Shown here one piece after another: positions 25,160 to 35,246 of a stretch of DNA of 36,761 nucleotides; position 1 is the stretch's first letter, and each line of letters opens with the position of its first letter. The translations under genes were made by a program, and so were the position numbers. The notes under the pieces are model-generated. The model saw only the letters and a list, made by a program, of their open reading frames with translations, did no database searches and was not told the DNA's origin. This DNA is from Henriciella sp. Its GTDB lineage: Bacteria; Pseudomonadota; Alphaproteobacteria; Caulobacterales; Hyphomonadaceae. The stretch lies in assembly GCA_013213785.1 (NCBI GenBank), contig JABSPZ010000022.1:1-36761 (forward strand), given 5' to 3'.

Positions 25160-25188
25160 TCGATATATTTGATCAGTTGGGATTGCAA
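25160..25188 (-). promoter_or_regulatory. Candidate promoter for the S9 peptidase gene
   Basis: On the minus strand, TTGCAA (25188-25183) and TATCGA (25165-25160) are 17 bp apart, 30 bases ahead of the start codon. The surrounding sequence repeats ATATCGATAT/TATCGA elements that could be an operator. Confidence 0.4.
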
Positions 25189-25213
25189 GCGATTTGCGAA
25201 AAAATTCTTCGAT

Positions 25214-26533
25214 CTACGCCGATCGCAAATCGGCTCCGAGGGTTTTCATGTGCTGCATGAACTCAGGATAGCTGGTCGCGATCATGGCCGCATCATCAAT
25301 CGAGACGGGCTTTTGCGATGCCGTGCCCATGATCAGCGCGCTCATCGCGATGCGGTGATCATGATGGGTCTCGACCAGGCCGCCACCCGGGACGGCCCCG
25401 CCGCAGCCTTGGACAATAAAGCCATCTTCTGTCTCTTCGACTTCGACGCCATTCACCCGAAGCATGGCGACAACCGCTTTGATCCGGTCGCTTTCTTTGA
25501 CGCGAAGTTCCGCCGCGCCTTTAACCACTGTGGTTCCCGTCGCGAAGGCGGCGAGGACGGCCAGGATCGGAAACTCGTCAATCATGCTTGGGACCAGGTC
25601 GACGGGTATCTCAGCGCCTTTTAAGTCAGCGCTTTCAAAACTCATATCGATCAAGCGTTCACCGGCGGCAGAGCCAACATCTTCGGCGCCGACATGCGCG
25701 CCCATCAAGGCCGCGGCGCGATAGAACCCATCACGCGTTTCGTTTGACATCATGCCTTCGACGACGACGCCGCCACGGGGTGAGATCATCGCGGCAGCCG
25801 CCAAGAATGCCGCTGAGCTCGGATCACCCGGAACAATCGTCTCTTGAGCGATTAGCGACTGCCCACCTTGTATGCTGACAATATTGGCTGCGCCGTCGCG
25901 TTTGCTTTTCACGTCTGCGCCAAACCCGCGCAGCATGCGCTCAGAATGATCGCGCGTGATCCGCGACTCCCGCACCTGCGTTTCGCCGTCTGCGTTTAGG
26001 CCTGCGAAGAGGATGCAAGATTTCACCTGCGCCGATGCGTGGGGCGGCTCATAAGACATAGCCCTTAAATCGCTGCGGCCTTTGAGGGTGAGCGGCAGGC
26101 GTTTGCCGTCGCTTGCCTCATAGGTCACGCCCATTTCTGTTAACGGATCAAGCACGCGGCCCATTGGACGGCCGGACAAGCTTTCATCGCCAATGAAACG
26201 CGCTTCGATCGGATAGCCAGCAACCACGCCCATCATCAGACGCGAGCCGGTGCCTGAATTCCCGAAATCGAGATCTGTTTTTGGAGTTTGCAAGCCGCGC
26301 TCACCGACCCCAGTGACGCGCCAAGCACCCTCACCGAGGCGCTCTACATCTGCGCCAAAGGCGGCCATAACGCGGCCCGTATTGAGCACGTCTTCGCCCT
26401 CAAGCAGTCCAGAAATTTTAGAAGTGCCTTTTGCAAGGCCGCCAAGAATAAGCGCGCGGTGGCTGCATGACTTATCGCCAGGCGCACGCAGAGTTCCGGT
26501 GATCTGAGTCACCGGATGGGAAGTCCACACCAT
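25214..26533 (-). CDS. aroA: 3-phosphoshikimate 1-carboxyvinyltransferase (EPSP synthase, class II type)
   Basis: AroA joins PEP to shikimate-3-phosphate in the shikimate pathway. Seen in order: GDKSCSHRALI, LDFGNSGTGSRLMMG, SGRPMGRVLDPLTEMG, SAQVKSCILFAGL, RDHSERMLRGFG, NETRDGF and HHDHRIAMS. GDKS, SAQVKS, RDHSE and NETR match the motifs used to define class II EPSP synthases (as in Agrobacterium CP4). The position equal to CP4 Ala100 is Gly here (NSGTG), so that tolerance determinant is absent. DKSCSHR has Cys where Ile or Leu is usual. Length is 439 residues. It is divergent from the TIGR02300-type gene and runs into the S9 peptidase gene 83 bp later. Confidence 0.96.
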   Translation of the reverse strand: MVWTSHPVTQITGTLRAPGDKSCSHRALILGGLAKGTSKISGLLEGEDVLNTGRVMAAFGADVERLGEGAWRVTGVGERGLQTPKTDLDFGNSGTGSRLMMGVVAGYPIEARFIGDESLSGRPMGRVLDPLTEMGVTYEASDGKRLPLTLKGRSDLRAMSYEPPHASAQVKSCILFAGLNADGETQVRESRITRDHSERMLRGFGADVKSKRDGAANIVSIQGGQSLIAQETIVPGDPSSAAFLAAAAMISPRGGVVVEGMMSNETRDGFYRAAALMGAHVGAEDVGSAAGERLIDMSFESADLKGAEIPVDLVPSMIDEFPILAVLAAFATGTTVVKGAAELRVKESDRIKAVVAMLRVNGVEVEETEDGFIVQGCGGAVPGGGLVETHHDHRIAMSALIMGTASQKPVSIDDAAMIATSYPEFMQHMKTLGADLRSA

Positions 26534-26642
26534 GTTCTAGTGGTTTCCTTTAGTTACAGTACCTAGCGAAAAGCGCTTTGACAGGCGGGAGCGTTTCTGG
26601 CAAGCGCGCCTGCAATGAATTTCTCACCGATGGATGAAAAAA

Positions 26643-27167
26643 ATGGCTGATCCAGAACTTGGTACCAAACAGGTTTGCCCGAATTGCGAGGCAAAGTTTT
26701 ATGATCTGAACAAACGCCCTGCGACGTGTCCAAAGTGCGGTCATTCTTTCGACCCTGCTGACGAAAGCGCGCAGGCAACGAAAACCAAGGTTCGTACCGC
26801 CGCTGCCAAAGAGGCTGTTCCAGAGGACGAAGACGAAGATCTGGAAGAAGAAGAAACGACGAAAGCCGCCGCCGCAGGTGAAGACGAAGAAGAGTCCTCT
26901 GAAGACGAAGCCAAGGAACTTGGCGGTGATGAGGATGAAGTTGTCTTGGATATGTCAGGCGGCGACGAAGACGATGATGCGGCGCCAGGCAAGATGCCTG
27001 CGGGCTTTAGCGAAGACGGCGTCGACGATGACGATGATGACGACGACGAAGAAGATATCGATCTCGATGAAGAGTTTGATCTCGGCGATGACATTCAAAT
27101 CGACGACGATAATGAACTCGGCGAACCGGATGCCGACGACATTGAGCCGGAAGGCGATGATAAATAG
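26643..27167 (+). CDS. TIGR02300-type acidic zinc-ribbon protein (FYDLN domain)
   Basis: The N-terminus is ADPELGTKQVCPNCEAKFYDLNKRPATCPKCG-like: two CPxC pairs (about 12-15 and 29-32) that should bind one zinc, around the FYDLN motif that names the family. The remaining 140 residues are low-complexity and very acidic (runs of Asp and Glu). The family is confined to alphaproteobacteria and is of unknown function. I choose the ATG at 26643, since family members start with MA-PELGT; the ATG at 26634 would add Met-Lys-Lys. It is divergent from aroA, its usual neighbour, and ends at a terminator ahead of tRNA-Ala. Confidence 0.9.
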   Translation: MADPELGTKQVCPNCEAKFYDLNKRPATCPKCGHSFDPADESAQATKTKVRTAAAKEAVPEDEDEDLEEEETTKAAAAGEDEEESSEDEAKELGGDEDEVVLDMSGGDEDDDAAPGKMPAGFSEDGVDDDDDDDDEEDIDLDEEFDLGDDIQIDDDNELGEPDADDIEPEGDDK

Positions 27168-27176
27168 GACTTGATT

Positions 27177-27206
27177 GGCGGGCCTGGAAATTCTATGCCC
27201 GCCTTT
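27177..27206 (+). terminator. Terminator of the TIGR02300-type gene
   Basis: A perfect 7-bp stem GGCGGGC/GCCCGCC (27177-27183 with 27197-27203) with a 13-base loop is followed by TTT. It lies 9 bases after the stop codon and 11 bases before the tRNA. Confidence 0.65.
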
Positions 27207-27217
27207 CCCATAAAGTT

Positions 27218-28835
<1,618 letters not shown>

Positions 28836-28839
<4 letters not shown>

Positions 28840-29132
28840 ACGCCCTCCTGTTCTGTTTCGCGTTGGACTGATCCAATCTCATCAGAAGAGTGTACCATCT
28901 TTGAGATTCCGCCCGCCAGAAATCTTTTGGCTAGATCTTGCTGTCCACACGATTTCTGACTGGGCGCTATGCCAAAACCTAAGTCTACAAAGGCGAGCAT
29001 AATTTCAGCTAGGGCTCTTATCAGTTCGTCAGCTTGATCGTCGCTGAGTTCTAGGCCTTCCAGATGATGAACGAAGTCGTTCGGATCAAACTCAATAAGT
29101 GGTGCAGCGTTAGCAGACGGGGGTTTGGACAT
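28836..29132 (-). CDS. Small protein coupled to the serine recombinase, function unknown
   Basis: The 98-residue protein is soluble and mostly helical: an acidic N-terminal half with LSDDQADELIRALAEIMLAFVDLGFGI, then a basic, Gly/Ser-containing end. I recall similar small ORFs directly ahead of serine recombinases in other alphaproteobacteria, but the family has no function I can name. Its stop overlaps the recombinase start (ATGA), so the two are translated together. A role in integrase control or in directionality is possible but unproven. Confidence 0.75.
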
Positions 29133-29192
29133 TGGCGGGCCTCTCTCTCTTGGGTGTTATGTTCTCCTCTTCTGACTCAAGAACAGACCGGG

Positions 29193-29221
29193 AACATACA
29201 TATTGATCTGATACGTTTCAA
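29193..29221 (-). promoter_or_regulatory. Candidate promoter of the small ORF-recombinase operon
   Basis: On the minus strand, TTGAAA (29221-29216) and TATGTT (29198-29193) are 17 bp apart, about 60 bases ahead of the small ORF. This is a fair sigma-70-like match in a gap of 97 bp. Confidence 0.4.
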
Positions 29222-29229
29222 GAAAATTT

Positions 29230-29919
29230 CTATTCGTTTTGGGACGGCATTGGCGCAGCCCGCTCTGGCGCTCGATCAACGCCGTGTTTGACAAATTGGG
29301 TATGCATGCGGCTGTGTGCTTGCGATCGAATTTGCTCCACCGCATCAGCACGAGCTTGATCATACGCACCTTGCGGGTTGGGGACGCCGTCTTGGTAAGC
29401 GTTCTGGATGAAACTATCGCGGTTATGCTCGTATTGCGCATAGACTTTGGTGAGGTCTTCGACGATCTGGTCAATCATCTCGTGGTTTGTTTTCTTTAGC
29501 GGGTGCGCAGGTCGGCGCGTCGGCGCATCAGCTTTTTGCTCTGGCTGCTGGACGAGCCTTGCTTGTTCAGTCCGCATGTATTGATCAATTGCAGCGTAGC
29601 CTTGCTCAATCTTTCGATCGACGCGTTCATGTGCAACGTCGCTAAGAGAGCGCTGATGAGTTGGCGGCTTTAGCTCGGGGGCCATAGTCTGACGTTCCAG
29701 CCAAACTTTCTCGACTTCCTGAGCCACCCATTCCGTACGGTTCTCTTTGGTGAGCTCAGAGAAGTTGCGCTTGGCTTCACGGCCCCAGGTTTCGACCTGT
29801 TGAAGATTGGCGAACGTTTCTGCATCACCAGACATGGCTTTAAAGGCGGGTAGGTCAGCTTTTTCGAATGTTTCTTTGAGATTGCTCCAGGCGAGCTCTT
29901 TATCGATTGCGGCTTGCAC
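29230..29919 (-). CDS. Hypothetical protein of the mobile element (charged, helical)
   Basis: I do not recognise this 229-residue protein. It lacks a signal peptide or membrane segment. It is highly charged and helix-rich, with a Pro-rich break at about 125-140 separating two helical parts (about 1-120 and 145-215). The start is a GTG at 29919 with AAGGA nine bases upstream. The frame stays open upstream to about 30060 with no ATG, GTG or TTG, so it might be the rest of a longer, older gene. It reads toward the recombinase operon. Confidence 0.6.
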   Translation of the reverse strand: MQAAIDKELAWSNLKETFEKADLPAFKAMSGDAETFANLQQVETWGREAKRNFSELTKENRTEWVAQEVEKVWLERQTMAPELKPPTHQRSLSDVAHERVDRKIEQGYAAIDQYMRTEQARLVQQPEQKADAPTRRPAHPLKKTNHEMIDQIVEDLTKVYAQYEHNRDSFIQNAYQDGVPNPQGAYDQARADAVEQIRSQAHSRMHTQFVKHGVDRAPERAAPMPSQNE

Positions 29920-29985
29920 AGCGGGTTTCCTTCGCTTCTGAGGATCAAATTTGCGAAGCGAGGATGAGGTCTGGTATCCTGAATC

Positions 29986-30312
29986 ATGAACAGGAACACA
30001 CAGTTCAAATACGGGAATGACAATGATGTAGCTGGAAAGCTGGATGATACACTCTCAACAGATGCGATGGATGCTGAACTGCGTTCATTCATCCAGAACT
30101 GGCTCGACAAAGGCGTGCCAGAGGAACGTATCTCCGAGGTGGTATTCGGGTTGGTCAAGGATTTGGCCTATCACTCGCTAAAGCACCGCCAGGACAATCC
30201 TGACAGTGCTTTCGAGCGTTACCAACAAATCTCAGATCAATCGGGCGCTTTACATTTGCTACAGTGGCTGACCCGTAAGCACTACATCCAGGCGCTGAGC
30301 CAGCTCGACTAG
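29986..30312 (+). CDS. Hypothetical protein of the mobile element
   Basis: This 108-residue, mainly helical, acidic protein is not recognised. It is the only rightward gene in the element. The composition looks like a real protein (MDAELRSFIQNWLDKGVPEERISEVVFGLVKD-like helices, no long low-complexity). It runs divergently from the gene ending at 29230, 66 bp away, and its stop overlaps the end of the convergent coupling-protein gene by four bases. No clear ribosome binding site precedes the ATG. Confidence 0.6.
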   Translation: MNRNTQFKYGNDNDVAGKLDDTLSTDAMDAELRSFIQNWLDKGVPEERISEVVFGLVKDLAYHSLKHRQDNPDSAFERYQQISDQSGALHLLQWLTRKHYIQALSQLD

Positions 30313-31943
30313 AGCCATAGCTTTGGCCATCCCCAATAGCGGCCTTTCCCAAAGAGGGGGTTGGGATCAGCCCACAGCACCCATGGGAAGATCTGGTGAT
30401 ATCCGATCCGTTGTAGAGCCATGGGTGGAAGGTCTCGAACAAACACAATCGCCTTCTTAAACTTCTGTACCTCATCAGGGGTGAGAAGCTTTCGTCCGAC
30501 CTCGCTGACATTTCGGTTCACCGGATCAAAGATGGATTTGCCTTTATTGTAGTTGGTCTGCTGCACAGAATACTCGCCCAGCATGTTTGAGATGAGCTGG
30601 CATGTCTTAAACGATCTCGAGCCATGGATGATCTTCACCTCTGTCTGAGACATCAGTGTGTCTAAAGCCTCACGGCCATAGACATGAGCCCATTGTTCGA
30701 GCTCTTGAACGATGACCCAGAGGCGCATGTTAAACTCGCGCGCACTGGTCAGAAGCGCTGGCAGGCTCGCAAATTTGAAATTGGTAGCTTCGTCGATCAT
30801 GAAGGTGACAGGTTTGCCATTGGCCTCTCGAATAAGCTCTGTCTTAGCGCTTTCCATGACGAGGCCTAGCCAACCTGCAAAGGCGGCCATTTGGGTCGGA
30901 TCGCAAATGATATAGACCGTGCCTTTGATTTTTCGGAGATCAGAGAACTTAAAGTCGCTGGATGATGTGGCATCCGCCAGGACGCCGCTAGCACTATAGG
31001 GCTCCAGAACTTGAAGCGCACCTTCTCGGAAGGATTCTAACTGTTCCTGGCGACCATCTTGGATCTTGCCGAGCAGATCATTGGCCATTCGGATAAGCTC
31101 GCCATTAAGCCGATCATCACTGGCAGATTTGTAGAGCGCATTTGTCAGCTGGTTCATATCGCTGAGCAGGTTCAGCGCGGCGCTCAAAGTCGCCTTGGAT
31201 GTGGTCACGGCGAGATAGACAAAGGCGAACACTAACAGCTTGCGCGACCCCTTCCGGAAGAACTCGTTTTGGCCAGGGTCTTTTGGCTCCTGCAACAGCT
31301 GCAACGCAAGCATACGTGCATCGCTCATCAGAAACATCCGGCGAGATTCATTGGTCCAGTTTTCATTGAGGAGCTGGAGCGGGTTAAATCGTGCAGATTT
31401 ACCAAGGAATTTTCTGAACCGATTTGCGGGGTTGAGGAAGAAAGTCTTTTGCTTAAATTTGCAACGGCGAATGCGGGCCGTAATCGCGGCCAATGTCCCC
31501 TTCAGGTCCGCAACGATCATATTGCCGCGATCCGCGAACAGCGCCGGGATAACGAAGTCTCTAGTCTTGCCGCTGCCTGCTGGGGCAAGAACGAGGCCGC
31601 AAGACTCAATCGTGACCCAAACAGCCTCGCCAAGAAGTTTGCCTGCAAGATAGCCTTTTCGTTTGAAGAGTTTGGCTTTGCGGGCAGCCGTCTTTGTAAT
31701 CCATGCCGCCGTGCCCTTTAGGCCTTTGGTCTTCTTGGAGATCAATTGGCGGACGATGTTGGGCAACGTCCCCAAAAGGTTGAAGATGAAGCTCAAAGCA
31801 AGGAGCCCGGTTAGGCCCCAAATGAACCAAATGAAGAGCAGATAGTCTGGGTGATATTGATAGGGTTGCAGCCAGAGGCTGGCATAGGTGAAGCCCCCAA
31901 GCAGGAACGCTTGAGCAAATAAATTGGGTTTCTGACGAGGCAT
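30309..31943 (-). CDS. TraG/VirD4-like type IV coupling ATPase
   Basis: Coupling proteins are hexameric inner-membrane ATPases that bring the relaxase-DNA complex to a type IV secretion channel. Two N-terminal membrane helices (about 13-55) are followed by Walker A APAGSGKTRDFVIPAL, DLKGTLAAITA and Walker B VTFMIDEATNFKFASLPAL, then VIVQELEQWAHVYG. This order and spacing match TraG/VirD4. I choose the ATG at 31943 (544 residues), with GAAGGAGA five bases upstream; the TTG at 32030 would add 29 residues without support. It follows HerA by 147 bp. No relaxase or VirB-type channel genes are in the window, so transfer ability cannot be judged. Confidence 0.88.
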   Translation of the reverse strand: MPRQKPNLFAQAFLLGGFTYASLWLQPYQYHPDYLLFIWFIWGLTGLLALSFIFNLLGTLPNIVRQLISKKTKGLKGTAAWITKTAARKAKLFKRKGYLAGKLLGEAVWVTIESCGLVLAPAGSGKTRDFVIPALFADRGNMIVADLKGTLAAITARIRRCKFKQKTFFLNPANRFRKFLGKSARFNPLQLLNENWTNESRRMFLMSDARMLALQLLQEPKDPGQNEFFRKGSRKLLVFAFVYLAVTTSKATLSAALNLLSDMNQLTNALYKSASDDRLNGELIRMANDLLGKIQDGRQEQLESFREGALQVLEPYSASGVLADATSSSDFKFSDLRKIKGTVYIICDPTQMAAFAGWLGLVMESAKTELIREANGKPVTFMIDEATNFKFASLPALLTSAREFNMRLWVIVQELEQWAHVYGREALDTLMSQTEVKIIHGSRSFKTCQLISNMLGEYSVQQTNYNKGKSIFDPVNRNVSEVGRKLLTPDEVQKFKKAIVFVRDLPPMALQRIGYHQIFPWVLWADPNPLFGKGRYWGWPKLWL

Positions 31944-32090
31944 GTGGTCTCCTTCGATATGGGTGAAGGAGGGTGCGGAATCGTGCGAACGATTGCGGGC
32001 GGATTGGTTTCGAGCTCGACGAAAACCCAACCCTAGGAAGGTTGTGGTCTTTACATAGAGGGTTGGCGCTTCGTCGGCGTTGGCTCTGAT

Positions 32091-33860
32091 TCAATCCCAA
32101 AGCGTCTTTAGGGGGACGTCCGCGCTATCAGGCTGCAACGATTTTGGTAGTCGCTCCACTTGAATCAACATCGGTAGATCGAAAGCGGTACCCGTAACGA
32201 CACAACACCCTTTTGCCAGATTGGGGATTTGGCTGCGCGAGAGCGCGTCTAGGGAAGAAATCGTATTTTCCAACAAAAAGAGATCTCGCTCATTCACCAG
32301 TCGGTGAAGGAAAAAATTGTGTACCTGTGAGACTATTGTTGGTGAAATGTCTGCGGGCCGCTGACTTGCTAAAGTTAGAAATACACCAAACTTTCTGCCT
32401 TCTTTAATTATCTCCTCGAAAAGCTCTAGGCGATAATCCTTCCAAATTTCACGCTCGCGGACGGATTGTTGAGATAAGATATTATGTGCCTCATCAATCA
32501 CGAGGTGCATTGTTTGTTGCGGTGGACTGGTTACTCGATTTTTTTGATGATTGTAGAAGTGCTTCGCGATCAATAGCGGTACAACTTTTTTCATTTCTTG
32601 ATTGCATCGTCGGAGCGAAACTACGGTGACCAGCTTCAGTTCCGTATCCTCAGAAGTCACCTCCAGAATGTTTCTAAGCCCCGATATTGCCGAATCCATA
32701 CGTTTGAGCAGCGGCTGAATGTGTTCAAACTGAACGGTCCCAAAAATTAGGTCGCGTACGAGCATCAAGTTGGTGCGAACTACAAGTTCGTCGAAGGCAT
32801 CGAATGCAGATGTGTCGATTGAATTGACTAGCGGCTCCAGGTGGGCGGCATACCTGGCTGCATCAGTGTCGAAGTAAACGTGCTCACCGTCTACAATGGT
32901 TTTTAGTTGTCCGTTGGAATTGTTGAACTCGATCTTGTTCAGAAAATCGACGAGTGGTTCATGGCCCAAGAATTCAGCCATTCTCCTGAGCAACGAAAGC
33001 ACCTCTCCTCGAGCGGGTTTTTCTGAAAATGCTCGTCTGAAAGTAGACTGTATGTAGCGCGCCAGACTGTCTTCAATATCGATGAAGCGCAGTCGTCCCG
33101 CGAGCACCCTGTTTAAAAACGGTCGTTGAGTGTTTTGAGTCGCGTTGAAAAGGATGCTCAACGTTTCCAAGTCCCAAAACTCAGAGTCTGACAAGCCGAT
33201 TTTGTCTTCCGGTGCTCTCGTGTTGAGTTTACGGACGGATTTGTGCTCGTGACCGGTGATTTGTTGGTTGGTGTACTCGCCGTTGAAATCGAAGATCACG
33301 AAGTTGCTCTTCCCTAAAATACCGTCGATTTTTTGTTCGAAGAGTAAGGTGAACAGCTTCGCCAGTGTATTAGACTTGCCGCTTCCGGTATTTCCAAAAA
33401 TACCTACATGACTGTTGAAGATGTGCTCCCAAGGAAGCGCTATTGCGGTTTCTTCTTTTAGCAGTTTTCCGATCGTAAAAGAGGGATCATTTTTTGCGCT
33501 ATATATTTTTTGAACATTGCTCTCAGCGAGCAGATGAACAGCGTCTTTGATCATCGGTAAAAACTTGATCCCGCGATGGAATTCGCCGTCCTCAATATAT
33601 CCTATCGGTTTAGATTCGACCTTGCGGATGTAAGAGACTTTACCGTTTTCAATTTCTGTTTTTTGTTCGTCTAGATACTCACCTTCAACAATGCAGATTA
33701 TCTCGCGAAAACCGCGCTGCACAGAGACATGCTCCCTTACTGATACGCCTTTGTGCTTCTGACCGCCGAAGAAAATGGTTTCCTTATTAGAGTCATCGAA
33801 AATTTTGATTGTAACGCGCGTGCCGTGTACGCCGATGACCTCACCTACTTGAAGAGACAT
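32091..33860 (-). CDS. HerA-like DNA translocase ATPase, partner of SIR2 protein (defence)
   Basis: HerA-type ATPases form hexamers that move along double-stranded DNA. The 589 residues show an N-terminal HAS-barrel-like beta region (VGEVIGVHGTRVTIKI), Walker A IFGNTGSGKSNT (about 154-165), FVIFDFNGEYTN, Walker B LVIDEAHN (453-460), and the ASQRPADI and HRLVNERD segments (about 498-526) that supply sensor and arginine-finger residues. It starts one base after the SIR2-gene stop with AGGAAG ahead, so the pair is one operon. SIR2 with HerA is a known antiphage arrangement; the archaeal HerA-NurA repair function is unlikely, as no nuclease partner is present. Confidence 0.92.
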   Translation of the reverse strand: MSLQVGEVIGVHGTRVTIKIFDDSNKETIFFGGQKHKGVSVREHVSVQRGFREIICIVEGEYLDEQKTEIENGKVSYIRKVESKPIGYIEDGEFHRGIKFLPMIKDAVHLLAESNVQKIYSAKNDPSFTIGKLLKEETAIALPWEHIFNSHVGIFGNTGSGKSNTLAKLFTLLFEQKIDGILGKSNFVIFDFNGEYTNQQITGHEHKSVRKLNTRAPEDKIGLSDSEFWDLETLSILFNATQNTQRPFLNRVLAGRLRFIDIEDSLARYIQSTFRRAFSEKPARGEVLSLLRRMAEFLGHEPLVDFLNKIEFNNSNGQLKTIVDGEHVYFDTDAARYAAHLEPLVNSIDTSAFDAFDELVVRTNLMLVRDLIFGTVQFEHIQPLLKRMDSAISGLRNILEVTSEDTELKLVTVVSLRRCNQEMKKVVPLLIAKHFYNHQKNRVTSPPQQTMHLVIDEAHNILSQQSVREREIWKDYRLELFEEIIKEGRKFGVFLTLASQRPADISPTIVSQVHNFFLHRLVNERDLFLLENTISSLDALSRSQIPNLAKGCCVVTGTAFDLPMLIQVERLPKSLQPDSADVPLKTLWD

Positions 33861-33861
33861 T

Positions 33862-35007
33862 CTATGCTTCCTGCGTATCTGGTGTCTCGGGAGGTTCGCT
33901 CGGATTTAGAGAAAACACGGATTCATTGAAGTTTGTGAAGTCAATGGTATCGTCCGAAGCAATAAGCTGAACGTTCCGATACGACTTGAAGTGCCGTGTC
34001 ATTTCTTGGAATTCACGCTTATCGTAGCAGCAAACAAAGACCTGCAGTTTGGGGTTGGTCAGCGCCCTGCGGACTAAACTTAGTAGATGTTCGTCTGCAA
34101 AGGAGAAACCGAACGTAATCAAAACCGAGTCTGGCTTTTCCAACTCATAACTCAACAGCCGCAGCAGTTGATAATAGTGCTCTTCAAACACGGTTTCGTG
34201 GAATTTCCATTTGGTGGGGTTTACTATCGGAAGTGCTTGATAGGCTAACAAAAAGCTCTCTGCATCCGCCAGCTCTATATCGATGCCTCGCAGTTTTTCC
34301 AATGTGGTGTCGGGATTGGAGATGGCTTGAGAGAACTGATCTAATTGCTTCTCACAAAACTCAAGCTCCGGTGGGGCCTCGAATGCTCTGCTTGCATAAT
34401 CTACTCTAATTCGATCATTAACTTTCTGCCAGTGAACTGAGCCGTGAAGTGGCAGTAGATTGATTTGGGGGATTTCTACTCGGTGCGAGCCAAACATGCC
34501 GCGCCGATCAGTTACTTTGTTGTAGTGTCGAACATCCAGTAACCTCGTTCTAAAGCCATCTGCTCCGTCGTTGATGACGAGATCATATTGACCCGACGAT
34601 AACAACGAGTCCGCAACCAACGGAAAGCAGCCATCGTAATTCGTGGTGAATATGTTGCATCGCCTGTCGCTCTTTTTGCGCTCGAGTAGCGCAATTAAAG
34701 TGTGCAGAAACTGACGATAGTTGTTTGTTACCTTCCTACCCGCTTCAGAATTTTCAGCTTGTTTCAACGAGAGATCTACTGCGGGCATCAGGCAATCGCG
34801 GTAATAGTGCATGAACAGTAGCGCTTGTCTGATCCTATCATCATCAACGTCGAATTCGGTGGCTAGGGTTTCGATGGTGTGATTATTCTCATCATCGATT
34901 TTCATTCCCAACGACAAAGTTGGAATCAACCCAACCGACGCGCCCGACCCAATTAGAAAATTGATATTCTTGTCGTAGACTTCGCCAATGTTCACGCGAT
35001 GCGTCAT
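33862..35007 (-). CDS. SIR2-like NADase effector of a SIR2-HerA antiphage system
   Basis: The N-terminal SIR2 domain has INFLIGSGASVG (GSGAS, residues 20-24), IFTTNYDG (TTNYD, 121-125) and LPLHGSVHW (His 188), the residues used by SIR2 domains to bind and hydrolyse NAD. The C-terminal half contains ITFGFSFADEHLL and FVCCYDKREFQEM, as in SIR2 defence proteins. I use the ATG at 35007 (381 residues, AGCGGGGA upstream); the longer form from 35034 begins with TTG. With HerA directly downstream it matches the reported antiphage pair, where the complex depletes NAD on infection. That role here is inferred from domain content and order. Confidence 0.9.
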   Translation of the reverse strand: MTHRVNIGEVYDKNINFLIGSGASVGLIPTLSLGMKIDDENNHTIETLATEFDVDDDRIRQALLFMHYYRDCLMPAVDLSLKQAENSEAGRKVTNNYRQFLHTLIALLERKKSDRRCNIFTTNYDGCFPLVADSLLSSGQYDLVINDGADGFRTRLLDVRHYNKVTDRRGMFGSHRVEIPQINLLPLHGSVHWQKVNDRIRVDYASRAFEAPPELEFCEKQLDQFSQAISNPDTTLEKLRGIDIELADAESFLLAYQALPIVNPTKWKFHETVFEEHYYQLLRLLSYELEKPDSVLITFGFSFADEHLLSLVRRALTNPKLQVFVCCYDKREFQEMTRHFKSYRNVQLIASDDTIDFTNFNESVFSLNPSEPPETPDTQEA

Positions 35008-35206
35008 ATGAATCCCCGCTGAAATAAAGGCCAACAGCCCTATTTATGAAATGGGGAATTTTACTTAGTCTCGCAAGTGCATTCGTTTCGAACTCTCCGT
35101 TCTGAAATAGTGCCCAAAGATGGATCGTGCGATCGCTGAAGTCGCGATGCTGCAATCTGTGTGACTACAACCTACACAGGGTTGCGATTATAGTCTTACA
35201 AATGCC

Positions 35207-35246
35207 AATAGCCCCCACCGCGTTGTTCCGGCAGGGGCTTTTTTAG
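35207..35246 (+). terminator. Orphan rightward terminator between SIR2 gene and secreted-protein gene
   Basis: AGCCCC/GGGGCT (35210-35215 with 35234-35239), plus an inner CCG/CGG stem, is followed by six T in the plus direction. No rightward gene was found upstream in the gap 35008-35267. On the minus strand the hairpin lacks a T tract, so it does not suit the leftward gene ending at 35268. Confidence 0.7.

Noticed and set aside
26741-27094. Minus-strand frame rich in serine
   Set aside because: It is the antisense reading of GAY repeats that encode the acidic tail of the zinc-ribbon protein.
32091-33860. HerA-NurA DNA repair pair as alternative for the HerA gene
   Set aside because: No nuclease gene is adjacent; the neighbour is a SIR2 protein one base away.
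34892-35155. 87-codon minus-strand frame overlapping the SIR2 gene start
   Set aside because: It begins with TTG without a ribosome binding site and runs out of frame into the SIR2 gene.
35120-35164. 14-codon ATG frame before the orphan terminator
   Set aside because: No ribosome binding site and no features beyond chance; a transcript there is more likely non-coding if it exists.
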